Shown here in pieces: positions 1-5,581 of a stretch of 12,157 bases of DNA. Position numbers and translations under genes: made by a program. The notes under the pieces are model-generated. The model saw only the letters and a list, made by a program, of their open reading frames with translations. It did not search any database and was not told where the DNA came from. The stretch lies in the NCBI GenBank assembly GCA_946885435.1, contig CAMPGL010000052.1:1-12157 (forward strand), given 5' to 3'. This DNA is from an uncultured Brevundimonas sp. (GTDB taxonomy: Bacteria; Pseudomonadota; Alphaproteobacteria; Caulobacterales; Caulobacteraceae). Position 1 is the stretch's first letter; each line of letters begins with the position of its first letter.

Positions 1-1
1 C

Positions 2-448
2 GGCCAGATCGTCTATCTGGTCTTCCTGTTCGTCGTTCTCTACCTGCTGATCGCCAAGATCTTCGCCCCGCGCATGCGCCGGGTGTTCGACGAGCGCGAA
101 CAGACCATCACCCAGGCCGTCTCCGACGCCCGGTCGGTCCAGGCCGAGGCCCAGGGCCAGGCCGAAGCCGCCCAGGCCGAACTGGCCGAGGCGCGCGCCG
201 CCTCTCGCCGCACCGCCGGCGCCGCCAAGGCCCGCGTCGCCGAGGACGTCGCCCGCCGCCAGGCCGAACAGGAAGCCCGCCTCGCCGAGCGCGTGGGCGA
301 GGCCGAAGGCCGCATCGCCGCGATGCGCGACAAGGCCATGGCCCAGGTCGACGCCGTGGCGTCGGACACCACCCAGGCCATCGTCGAGAAGCTGACCGGC
401 AAGGCCGCCTCCGCGGCTGAGCTGAACGCGGCCAAGGGAGCCGCCTGA
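2..448 (+). CDS. atpF2: F0F1 ATP synthase subunit b' (5' partial)
   Basis: This is the peripheral-stalk subunit b' of the F0 sector, which with subunit b holds the F1 head static against the rotating c-ring at the cytoplasmic membrane. The first codons lie before the window. What is visible is 148 residues: a hydrophobic helix at once (GQIVYLVFLFVVLYLLIAKI), then a basic turn (APRMRR), then a long Ala/Glu/Gln/Arg-rich helix with coiled-coil character, ending near VEKLTGKAA, a common end for b-type subunits. An ATG at 74 exists but would delete the membrane anchor, so the frame is better read from the window edge. The stop overlaps the ATG of the next gene by one base (TGATG), indicating translational coupling. 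A duplicated b/b' pair is typical of Alphaproteobacteria and photosynthetic lineages. Calling this copy b' rests on its position upstream of b and on sequence style. Confidence 0.9.
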   Translation, partial: GQIVYLVFLFVVLYLLIAKIFAPRMRRVFDEREQTITQAVSDARSVQAEAQGQAEAAQAELAEARAASRRTAGAAKARVAEDVARRQAEQEARLAERVGEAEGRIAAMRDKAMAQVDAVASDTTQAIVEKLTGKAASAAELNAAKGAA

Positions 449-960
449 TGGAATTCTTCAACCCCCACCTCTACGACCTCGCCAACGCCGAGCTCTGGGT
501 GGCCGTCGGCCTGATCCTGTTCTTCGTGATCGTGATCGTGGCCAAGGTGCCGGCCCTGATCGCCAAGGCGCTCGACGCCAAGGCCGAGGCCATCAAGGCC
601 AACCTCGACGAGGCCGAGCGCCTGCGCGCCGAGGCCCAGGCGATGCTGGCCGACCTCAAGGCCCAGCGCGAGCAGGCCGAGGCCCAGGCCAAGGCCATGC
701 TTGAAGCCGCAGAGCAGGAAGCCAAGCGTCTCGAGGCCGAGGCAGAGGAGAAGCTGGCCGAGAGCATCGCGCGTCGTGAAGCCATGGCCGAGCGCCGCAT
801 CGCCCAGGCCGAGGCCCAGGCCGCCGCCGAGGTGAAGGCCGCCGCCGCCGACCGCGCCATCGCCGCCGCCGAACGCATCCTGGCGGCCCGCCTGGCCGCC
901 GGCGGCGACGACCCGCTGATCGATCAGGCCGTCAGCCAGATCGCCACCCGGCTCAACTAG
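448..960 (+). CDS. atpF: F0F1 ATP synthase subunit b
   Basis: This is the second peripheral-stalk subunit, 170 residues, normal length for the family. The short N-terminus (MEFFNPHLYDLANAE) is followed by one transmembrane helix at about residues 15-38 (LWVAVGLILFFVIVIVAKVP) and then an uninterrupted charged Ala/Glu/Lys helix to about residue 150, the dimerising stalk that ends on subunit delta of F1. The start is fixed by the one-base overlap with the b' stop and by the family N-terminus. DNA of the stalk is low-complexity: the 15-mer CAGGCCGAGGCCCAG, encoding (Q)AEAQ, occurs at 673 and 805 and also at 140 in b'. The gene is last in its operon and is followed within 20 bases by an inverted repeat. 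I see no internal promoter. Confidence 0.95.
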   Translation: MEFFNPHLYDLANAELWVAVGLILFFVIVIVAKVPALIAKALDAKAEAIKANLDEAERLRAEAQAMLADLKAQREQAEAQAKAMLEAAEQEAKRLEAEAEEKLAESIARREAMAERRIAQAEAQAAAEVKAAAADRAIAAAERILAARLAAGGDDPLIDQAVSQIATRLN

Positions 961-976
961 TCCCCTTCCCTTTCGG

Positions 977-1017
977 GAAAGGCCGAAGGCCCCGCTGACC
1001 CTGTCGGCGGGCCTTTC
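977..1017. terminator. Hairpin between the convergent atpF and membrane-protein genes
   Basis: The arms GAAAGGCC (977-984) and GGCCTTTC (1010-1017) are exact reverse complements. A nested alternative pairs AAGGCC-CGC (986-995) with GCG-GGCCTT (1007-1015). The tail on the plus strand is GTCTTT, only moderately T-rich. A further small hairpin, TTCCC/GGGAA (966-979), precedes it. It lies in the 61-bp gap between two genes that end toward each other, so it probably serves both directions. Confidence 0.6.
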
Positions 1018-1021
1018 GTCT

Positions 1022-1531
1022 TTAGGCGTGCGCCGCGCTGGACGTCGCCGCATGCGCTGCGCGCCGCTCGCGCTCCACCTGCCGCGCGTAGACCGCGCCC
1101 AGCACGATGCCGAACAGCACGTGGGTCAAGAGCATCCAGATCACCGTGCCGAAGCCGGCCCCGATGCCGAACACGCCCAGCTGCGGATGCAGCGGCATGA
1201 TGGTCAGCATCATCACCAGCCAGGCGCCGACGGCGAAGAAGATGCCCTTGGTCTCGGGCGTATCGGTCGGCAGCCGCGGGCAGAGGATCCCGAACACGGA
1301 GCCTAGGATGAGAACGCCGGACACGAAGTGGAACAGCCAGCCGACCCACATGGCGTTCGGCAGACCGACCACCTCGTTGGCGACAGCGGCCAGCAGCGTC
1401 GGGAAGCTGTGGAACCACAGGGGCTGCACGCCCATGGTCGCCTGGATCCAGCTGGCGGCCACGTCGACGATCGAAACGACGACAGTGGCGGCAAGCCCGG
1501 CCAGCATCCCTTTTTGGATACGAGACTTCAT
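1022..1531 (-). CDS. Small four-helix membrane protein of unknown function (possibly DUF6789-like)
   Basis: The 169-residue protein has four predicted membrane segments: the N-terminal one (after MKSRIQKG), one around WVGWLFHFVSGVLILGSVF, one around FFAVGAWLVMMLTIMPLHP, and one around TVIWMLLTHVLFGIVLGAVY. The tail is short, Arg/Ala/His-rich and presumably cytoplasmic. Small conserved-looking polar residues sit within helices (HF in the second, PLHP in the third, TH in the fourth). The resemblance to the DUF6789 type is from memory of pattern only, and I assign no function. The frame extends 54 codons further upstream, but that part is Arg-rich and unlike a signal sequence. The ATG at 1531 has GGGAGG about nine bases before it, so I take that start. 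The gene stands alone on the minus strand between convergent atpF and the PGPGW-type gene. Confidence 0.75.
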   Translation of the reverse strand: MKSRIQKGMLAGLAATVVVSIVDVAASWIQATMGVQPLWFHSFPTLLAAVANEVVGLPNAMWVGWLFHFVSGVLILGSVFGILCPRLPTDTPETKGIFFAVGAWLVMMLTIMPLHPQLGVFGIGAGFGTVIWMLLTHVLFGIVLGAVYARQVERERRAAHAATSSAAHA

Positions 1532-1540
1532 CAACTCGGC

Positions 1541-1546
1541 CCTCCC
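1541..1546 (-). promoter_or_regulatory. Ribosome binding site fixing the start of the four-helix protein
   Basis: On the minus strand GGGAGG ends about nine bases before the ATG whose first base is 1531. It is one of few clear Shine-Dalgarno sites in the window, and it supports this start over the longer frame open to 1693. Confidence 0.6.
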
Positions 1547-1694
1547 AAGCCGTCGGCGCGGGGAGAGGTGGGCGTCGTCGTGGTGCGCCCGCCGCGCCGT
1601 TATGGCGAACGGGACCTCGGGGTCGTCGGATCGGCGGCCTCGGGCCACGTCCTTACTCGACGTGACGCAAGGGTAGCCTGATTTCGGCCCCAAT

Positions 1695-1712
1695 TGAACG
1701 GCGCGCCGTTCA
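1695..1712. repeat. Perfect 18-bp palindrome TGAACGGCGCGCCGTTCA
   Basis: The sequence equals its own reverse complement over 18 bases with no loop. It lies 33 bp beyond the stop of the PGPGW-type gene and 164 bp before the start of the four-helix protein gene, both on the minus strand. There is no T-run on either side, and a loopless palindrome suits a dimeric DNA-binding protein better than an intrinsic terminator. Its role is unknown. Confidence 0.7.
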
Positions 1713-1744
1713 CGTTAGCGCGCTTGGGAGATTTCGCCGCCGAA

Positions 1745-2167
1745 TCAGGCCGTGCGTCGCACGAAGGTGCGACGGCGCAGGCGGCCGAGCACCCGCGAGC
1801 CGCGCTTCAGCAGCAGCCGCTCGATTCGCAGGGCCTGCTGCCAGAAGACCGGCGCGAACTCGGGCCGGCGGCGCATCAGCCGGCGAAACGGGAATACCCA
1901 GTTGGGCCGGGCCTGCTGCATGCGGATGAACTGGCGCTTGGCCCAGTAGGAGTTGCGGAGCACCAGCATCAGGCCGACCACCGCGATCGGCAGACCAAAC
2001 GGACCCGGCAGGGGCGCGATCAGCACGCCGGCGATCATCACCAGCACGCCGGCCGCCATCAGCACGAGCTTGGCCAGGCGCCCAAACAACCCGCCCAGCA
2101 GGCCGCGCGAACGGGCCCGGCCGAGGCGCGGGGCGTTTGCGGTGTCTGCGGTCATGACAAGCGTCAT
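1745..2167 (-). CDS. PGPGW-type putative transmembrane protein
   Basis: The product is 140 residues. A basic N-terminus (RLGRARSRGLLGGLFGRLAK) is followed by a hydrophobic helix at about 33-52, the turn PLPGPFGLP (52-60), and a second hydrophobic segment at about 60-71 ending in RNSYWAKRQF. Two membrane helices joined by a P-G-P-G turn, followed by a W and a basic region, is the pattern of the PGPGW putative transmembrane family. Function is unknown in that family. The C-terminal third is strongly basic (RRLMRRR, RIERLLLKRG, RLRRRTFVRR), presumably cytoplasmic and possibly near lipid or nucleic acid. The start could be the ATG at 2167 or at 2155; neither has a good Shine-Dalgarno site. Transcription probably begins in the divergent gap at 2168-2430. 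Confidence 0.75.
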   Translation of the reverse strand: MTLVMTADTANAPRLGRARSRGLLGGLFGRLAKLVLMAAGVLVMIAGVLIAPLPGPFGLPIAVVGLMLVLRNSYWAKRQFIRMQQARPNWVFPFRRLMRRRPEFAPVFWQQALRIERLLLKRGSRVLGRLRRRTFVRRTA

Positions 2168-2266
2168 CTCGGGCCTGAGGACTTCAAGTGTTGCGTGGAA
2201 GCCCGTTACGAACGCCCGAGCGTGATTTCCGTGCCGCGACCCTAGGTGGGCCCGCGGCGGGCCCCC

Positions 2267-2291
2267 GTAAAGTAGCGGACCCTTGCTTTAC
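2267..2291. repeat. Inverted repeat GTAAAG-N13-CTTTAC
   Basis: Six-base arms at 2267-2272 and 2286-2291 are exact reverse complements separated by 13 bases. The repeat spans the putative minus-strand promoter at 2269-2293, touching both its -35-like and -10-like parts, the place where an operator would sit. Confidence 0.5.
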
Positions 2292-2293
2292 AA
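2269..2293 (-). promoter_or_regulatory. Candidate promoter for the PGPGW-type gene
   Basis: Reading the minus strand, TTGTAAA (2293 to 2287) is followed after 10 bases by GCTACTTT (2276 to 2269). This partly fits the Caulobacter housekeeping consensus TTGACGS-N10-14-GCTANAWC. It would give a leader of about 100 bases before the ATG at 2167. It is a pattern match only. Confidence 0.3.
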
Positions 2294-2430
2294 AGATTTC
2301 ATGGGGCCGATTTTTGGCGGACCTTCGCCCCAAGCGTGGCCATTGCCTTAAGCTTCGGACATCTGTGGCCGACCGGTCACGAATCTCGCCCCGTCTGGCG
2401 GCGTGATCCGTTTCGCCGCAGTGTGACCTG

Positions 2431-3054
2431 ATGTGCGCCTCCTATGAATCCCGGTTCAGCGTCACCCAGCTGGTGAAGGCCTTCGAGGCGGCCGAGGCGC
2501 CGCTGCTGTTCGAGGGCGGCCTGCCGAACCTGGAGCCGGTTGAGGAGGTCAGGCCGACCGACCTCTCTCGCGCAGTGCGGGCCCGCCGCGACGGCCAGGC
2601 CGAGCTGGTGCAGATGCGCTTCGGCTTCCCCCCGCCGGCGCCGAAGCGGCCGCCGATCATCAACTTCCGGAGCGAAGGGCGGCGGTTCTCGAACGGCGCC
2701 GACCATGGCCGGTGCCTGGTGCCCGTCTCAGGCTTCTACGAGTTCACCGGGAGCAAGTACCCGAAGACCCGATGGGTGCTGCGCGACGCCCAGGCGCCGT
2801 TGCTGGCGCTGGCGGCCATCTGGCGCGAGGGCAAGGACGGCCTGCCCGACGCCTTTTCGCTGCTGACCGCCGAGCCCGGCGAAGACGTACGGCCCTACCA
2901 CGACCGCGGGGTGATCCCCCTGCCCGCCTCGGCCTGGGCGGGCTGGCTGTTTGACCGCAGGCCGGCCGAAGATCTGCTCGTTCCGCCACCGCCGGGGACG
3001 CTGGTCGCGGCCCAACAACCCCGAAAGCCGGCTGGTCAGGCTTCCGACCTCTGA
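2431..3054 (+). CDS. SOS response-associated peptidase (SRAP/YedK/HMCES family), divergent
   Basis: SRAP proteins bind abasic sites in single-stranded DNA through Cys2, exposed after Met removal, forming a stable crosslink that shields the lesion. The 207-residue protein has the expected landmarks compared with E. coli YedK: Cys2 (MCASYE), Asn78 and Arg80 in PIINFRSE, Glu104 in GFYEF, and His157 in YHDRG. The need for Cys directly after Met fixes the ATG at 2431 even though no Shine-Dalgarno site is visible. It departs from the family norm in having MCAS instead of MCGR, in lacking a recognisable YNVAP-like segment (EEVRPTDL stands there), and in reading HDRGVIPL where HxRMPVIL is usual. I found no GTTC-N7-GTTC type SOS box in the 263 bp upstream, so LexA control is not supported. 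It lies 24 bp before pgk. Confidence 0.85.
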   Translation: MCASYESRFSVTQLVKAFEAAEAPLLFEGGLPNLEPVEEVRPTDLSRAVRARRDGQAELVQMRFGFPPPAPKRPPIINFRSEGRRFSNGADHGRCLVPVSGFYEFTGSKYPKTRWVLRDAQAPLLALAAIWREGKDGLPDAFSLLTAEPGEDVRPYHDRGVIPLPASAWAGWLFDRRPAEDLLVPPPPGTLVAAQQPRKPAGQASDL

Positions 3055-3064
3055 CGCTTGCCCC

Positions 3065-3070
3065 TATACA
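3065..3070 (+). promoter_or_regulatory. Candidate -10 element of pgk (TATACA)
   Basis: TATACA ends eight bases before the pgk ATG at 3079. A start of transcription 6-8 bases after the element would fall at or just before that ATG, giving a leaderless message. There is no Shine-Dalgarno sequence in GCCGCGCC before the ATG. The -35 region (TTCCGA near 3042) is weak, so the promoter remains tentative. Confidence 0.35.
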
Positions 3071-3078
3071 GCCGCGCC

Positions 3079-4278
3079 ATGAGCAACTTCCGCACCCTCG
3101 ACGACGCCCGTGACCTCACGGGCAAGACCGCCCTCGTCCGCGTGGACTTCAACGTGCCCATGGAGGGCGGCCGCGTCACCGACGACACCCGCCTGCGCGT
3201 CGCCCTGCCGACCGTTCAGCGGTTGAGGGACGCCGGCGCCAAGGTAGCCCTGCTGGCGCACTTCGACCGGCCCAAGGGCGAGCGCGTGCCATCGATGAGC
3301 CTCAAGCCGGTCGTCGATGACCTCGAGCGGCTGCTCGGCGCGCCCGTGCGCTTCGCGGACGACTGCGTCGGCGACGCCGCCGCCTCGGTCCTGGCCGACC
3401 TGGACGCCGGCGGCGTGGCGCTCCTCGAGAACGTCCGGTTCCACAAGGGCGAGGAAAAGAACGACCCCGCCTTCGCCCAGCAGCTGGCGGCGCTCGGCGA
3501 CCTCTATGTCAACGACGCCTTCTCCGCCGCGCACCGCGCCCACGCCTCGACCGAAGGCCTGGCGCGCCTTCTGCCCGCCTACGCCGGGGAATCCATGCGC
3601 CGCGAGCTTGAGGCGCTGGACGCCGCGCTCGGCAATCCGAACAAGCCGGTGCTCGGCATTGTCGGCGGCTCCAAGGTCTCGACCAAGCTCGATCTTCTGA
3701 AGAACCTCGTCGGCAAACTCGACCGGCTGGCGATCGGCGGCGGCATGGCCAACACCTTCCTCTACGCCCAGGGCGTGGATATCGGCGGATCGCTGGCCGA
3801 GAAGGACATGGCCAGCACGGCCCGTGAGATTCTCGCCGAGGCCGAGGCCAAGGGCTGTGAAATCCTCCTGCCGCTCGATGTGGTGGTCGCAACCGAGGTG
3901 AAGCCAGGTGTCGAGACCCGCACTGTCCTGGCCCGCGAGGAGATCGGCGAGGATGAGAAGATCCTCGACGCCGGTCCGCTGACGGTCGAACGGCTGGCCA
4001 AGGCCATGGCGATCTCCCGCACCCTGATCTGGAACGGGCCGCTCGGTGTCTTCGAGGTCCCGCCGTTCGACGCCGCCACGGTCAAGGCGGCCGAGGCCGC
4101 CGCCACCTTGACCCGGTCCGGCGCCATCGTGGCCGTCGCCGGCGGTGGCGACACGGTCGCGGCGCTCAACCACGCGGGCGTCGTGGACGACATGACCTTC
4201 GTCTCGACCGCGGGCGGGGCCTTCCTCGAATGGATGGAGGGCAAGGCCCTCCCCGGCGTCGAGGCGCTCCGCGCCTGA
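3079..4278 (+). CDS. pgk: Phosphoglycerate kinase
   Basis: The enzyme transfers phosphate between 1,3-bisphosphoglycerate and ADP, giving 3-phosphoglycerate and ATP, in cytoplasmic glycolysis and gluconeogenesis. The product is 399 residues, normal for a bacterial monomer. The N-domain carries the 3-phosphoglycerate site: RVDFNVP (21-27, Asp23 and Asn25), DTR (Arg38), HFDRPKG (His61, Arg64), NVRF (Arg120) and AHR (Arg153). The C-domain carries the nucleotide site: GGSKVSTK (196-203), WNGPLGVFE (318-326) and GGGDT (355-359). HFDRPKG replaces the more usual HLGRPKG. I prefer the ATG at 3079, whose product begins MSNFRTLDD, over the open frame at 3058, which adds seven unusual residues and overlaps the putative promoter. 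The aldolase gene follows 72 bp later, with a weak hairpin between. Confidence 0.97.
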   Translation: MSNFRTLDDARDLTGKTALVRVDFNVPMEGGRVTDDTRLRVALPTVQRLRDAGAKVALLAHFDRPKGERVPSMSLKPVVDDLERLLGAPVRFADDCVGDAAASVLADLDAGGVALLENVRFHKGEEKNDPAFAQQLAALGDLYVNDAFSAAHRAHASTEGLARLLPAYAGESMRRELEALDAALGNPNKPVLGIVGGSKVSTKLDLLKNLVGKLDRLAIGGGMANTFLYAQGVDIGGSLAEKDMASTAREILAEAEAKGCEILLPLDVVVATEVKPGVETRTVLAREEIGEDEKILDAGPLTVERLAKAMAISRTLIWNGPLGVFEVPPFDAATVKAAEAAATLTRSGAIVAVAGGGDTVAALNHAGVVDDMTFVSTAGGAFLEWMEGKALPGVEALRA

Positions 4279-4298
4279 TCACGAAGGCGTGACTTTTT
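4279..4298 (+). terminator. Short hairpin with T-run just after pgk
   Basis: TCACG (4279-4283) pairs with CGTGA (4288-4292) around the loop AAGG, followed by C and five T. The stem is only five base pairs and starts immediately after the pgk stop, so partial termination or 3'-end protection is more likely than full termination. A second small hairpin, CTTCC/GGAAG (4304-4318), follows. Confidence 0.5.
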
Positions 4299-4350
4299 CG
4301 GCCCTTCCGACTAGGAAGCCCGCACACTCACAACAAGGGTTCTCAGGAAC

Positions 4351-5373
4351 ATGAATCTCGAGGCGCTGAACGCGACCGCGACCGCCATGGTCGAGCCCGG
4401 CAAGGGCATCCTCGCCGCCGACGAATCGACCGGCACGATCCAGAAGCGCTTCGACGCCATCGGCGTGGAGAACACCGAGGACAACCGCCGCGACTATCGC
4501 GAGCTGCTGTTCCGGTCCGAACAGGCCATGCGCGACCACATCTCGGGCGTGATCCTGTTCGAGGAGACCCTGTTCCAGAAGGCCGCCGACGGCACGCCGC
4601 TGGTCGAGCTGATCAAGGCCGCCGGCGCCATTCCGGGGATCAAGGTCGACAAGGGCGCCACCAAGATGGCCGGCTTCCCCGGCGAGACCGTCACCAAGGG
4701 CCTCGACAAGCTGTCCGGCCGCCTGCGCGAGTACCGCGAGAAGGGCGCCCGCTTCGCCAAGTGGCGCGCGGTCATCGATATCGACGGCCACGCCATCCCG
4801 AGCTGGGGCGCGATCCGGGCCAACGCCCACGCCCTGGCCCGCTACGCCGCCATCTGCCAGCAGGAAGACATCGTGCCGATCGTCGAGCCGGAAGTCCTGA
4901 TGGACGGCGCGCACGACATCGACCGCTGCGATGAGGTCACGCGCAAGACGCTGCAGACCGTCTTCGCCGAACTGTTCGAGCAGCGCGTGGCGCTGGAAGG
5001 CATCGTGCTGAAGCCGAACATGGTCATCTGCGGCAAGAAGTGCCGTAACCAGTCGTCAGTGGACCAGGTCGCCGAACGCACCATCGCCGCGCTCAAGGCC
5101 ACCGTGCCCTCGGCCGTGCCGGGCATCGCCTATCTCTCGGGCGGCCAGTCCGACGAGGACGCGACCGCCCACCTCGACGCCATGAACAAGATCGGCGGCT
5201 TCCCCTGGAAGATGACCTTCTCCTACGGCCGCGCCCTTCAGGCCGCGCCGCAGAAGGCGTGGTCCGGCAAGGCCGAGAACGCCGAGGCCGCCCAGAAGGC
5301 CTTCCACCACCGGGCCCGCATGAACGGCCTGGCGTCCAGGGGCGAATGGTCCAGGGACCTCGAAAAGGCCTGA
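4351..5373 (+). CDS. fba: Class I fructose-bisphosphate aldolase
   Basis: The enzyme cleaves fructose 1,6-bisphosphate to dihydroxyacetone phosphate and glyceraldehyde 3-phosphate, or runs in reverse, through a Schiff base and without metal. The 340-residue protein is of the animal/plant-like class I type. The Schiff-base Lys is Lys221 in VLKPNMV; AADEST (22-27), IKVDKG (97-102), ARFAKWR (133-139, the counterpart of muscle Lys146), IVEPEVL (177-183) and YLSGGQS (261-267) are all present. The C-terminal Tyr of the vertebrate enzyme, which tunes activity, is absent (it ends RDLEKA). The start at 4351 gives the normal N-terminus (MNLEALNATA); AGG lies close upstream at 4345-4347 and AAGGG a little further back at about 4335. 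It follows pgk in the same direction, consistent with a glycolysis/gluconeogenesis pair, and ends at a strong terminator. Confidence 0.97.
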   Translation: MNLEALNATATAMVEPGKGILAADESTGTIQKRFDAIGVENTEDNRRDYRELLFRSEQAMRDHISGVILFEETLFQKAADGTPLVELIKAAGAIPGIKVDKGATKMAGFPGETVTKGLDKLSGRLREYREKGARFAKWRAVIDIDGHAIPSWGAIRANAHALARYAAICQQEDIVPIVEPEVLMDGAHDIDRCDEVTRKTLQTVFAELFEQRVALEGIVLKPNMVICGKKCRNQSSVDQVAERTIAALKATVPSAVPGIAYLSGGQSDEDATAHLDAMNKIGGFPWKMTFSYGRALQAAPQKAWSGKAENAEAAQKAFHHRARMNGLASRGEWSRDLEKA

Positions 5374-5385
5374 GGCTGAAACAGG

Positions 5386-5418
5386 AAAGGGCGGCTCGAA
5401 GGAGCCGCCCTTTTTCTT
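5386..5418. terminator. Strong intrinsic terminator after aldolase
   Basis: A perfect stem AAAGGGCGGCTC (5386-5397) pairs with GAGCCGCCCTTT (5402-5413) around the tetraloop GAAG, and a T-rich tract TTTTTCTT runs 5411-5418. It lies 12 bp after the aldolase stop and just beyond the 3' end of the minus-strand tRNA, so it may also act from that side, where the trailing T-run is shorter. Confidence 0.9.
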
Positions 5419-5426
5419 GTTCGCAA

Positions 5427-5503
5427 TGGTGGCTGGGGGCGGGCTCGAACCGCCGACCTGTGGGTTATGAATCCACCGCTCTAACCAGCTGAGCTACCCA
5501 GCC
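5427..5503 (-). tRNA. tRNA-Met (CAT), elongator type
   Basis: The minus strand folds as a complete 77-base tRNA with CCA encoded (5429-5427). The acceptor stem GGCTGGG/CCCAGCC has discriminator A, the D-arm is GCTC...GAGC, the anticodon loop is TTCATAA with anticodon CAT, the variable region is AGGTC, and the T-arm is GGCGG-TTCGAGC-CCGCC. The paired first base of the acceptor stem (G1-C72) argues for the elongator, because initiator tRNAs have a mismatched 1-72 pair. A CAT tRNA could also be the tRNA-Ile2 substrate of TilS, but the body resembles elongator Met. The anticodon stem GTGGA/CCCAC has an A-C mismatch at its loop-proximal pair (31-39). Confidence 0.95.
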
Positions 5504-5522
5504 CCAGTGCGAGAACGGCGCG

Positions 5523-5549
5523 TATATAGGCCGTCGCGCGCCGGTTCAA
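5523..5549 (-). promoter_or_regulatory. Putative promoter of tRNA-Met
   Basis: On the minus strand TTGAAC (5549 to 5544) and TATATA (5528 to 5523) are 15 bases apart and place the start of transcription about 10-14 bases before the tRNA 5' end at 5503. TATATA is the most AT-rich spot of the intergenic region. It is self-complementary, so it could also serve the plus-strand glycosyltransferase gene, but no plus-strand -35 is evident. Confidence 0.5.
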
Positions 5550-5550
5550 G

Positions 5551-5567
5551 GGAGGTGCGAAACCTCC
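5551..5567 (+). repeat. Hairpin GGAGGT-GCGAA-ACCTCC before the glycosyltransferase
   Basis: Six-base exact arms surround a five-base loop, ending 14 bases before the preferred ATG at 5582. The left arm contains a consensus Shine-Dalgarno core that would be hidden in the stem and is 26 bases from the ATG, too far for ordinary use. No start codon lies at a suitable distance from it. Confidence 0.5.
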
Positions 5568-5581
5568 GCGCAGCGCGTAGC

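Larger units (their letters stand above)
1532..1744. other. 213-bp gap between two minus-strand genes
   Basis: The gap has no convincing gene. Its left half reads as an open but Arg-rich extension of the downstream gene. It holds the ribosome binding site near 1541, a perfect 18-bp palindrome at 1695-1712, and a weak promoter-like minus-strand stretch between about 1690 and 1665 (TTGGGG, then GGCTACCC). The promoter reading is tentative. Confidence 0.4.
2168..2430. other. Divergent intergenic region upstream of the PGPGW-type and SRAP genes
   Basis: The 263-bp gap carries regulatory signals for two genes transcribed away from each other. It contains a 7-bp hairpin GGGCCCG/CGGGCCC with a CGG loop (2248-2264), the inverted repeat GTAAAG-N13-CTTTAC (2267-2291), and an 8-bp palindrome GACCGGTC near 2371. 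Local base composition around 2265-2315 is more AT-rich than its surroundings. I see no convincing gene; an ATG at 2301 opens only 16 codons. Confidence 0.5.

Noticed and set aside
40..1053. A 337-codon minus-strand open frame opposite the ATP synthase genes
   Set aside because: It is a Gly/Leu/Ala-rich mirror of the GCC/GAG-biased coiled-coil codons, with no ribosome binding site or family pattern; the plus strand encodes clear b' and b subunits.
1532..1693. A 54-residue N-terminal extension of the four-helix membrane protein
   Set aside because: It is Arg-rich and lacks a ribosome binding site at its start, whereas the internal ATG at 1531 has GGGAGG at good spacing.
1694..2245. A 183-codon plus-strand open frame across the PGPGW-type gene
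   Set aside because: Its His/Gln/Arg-rich translation has no family pattern, while the minus strand gives a membrane protein with the PGPGW layout.
2301..2351. A 16-codon plus-strand mini-frame in the divergent gap, as a possible leader peptide
   Set aside because: There is no ribosome binding site, no run of a regulatory amino acid, and no attenuator hairpin with T-run after it.
3064..4173. A 369-codon minus-strand open frame opposite pgk
   Set aside because: It is a GC-driven shadow; pgk on the other strand has all catalytic motifs.
5507..5581. An upstream GTG start for the glycosyltransferase
   Set aside because: The extra residues are Arg-rich, coincide with the tRNA promoter and hairpin, and do not fit the GT-B N-terminal strand.
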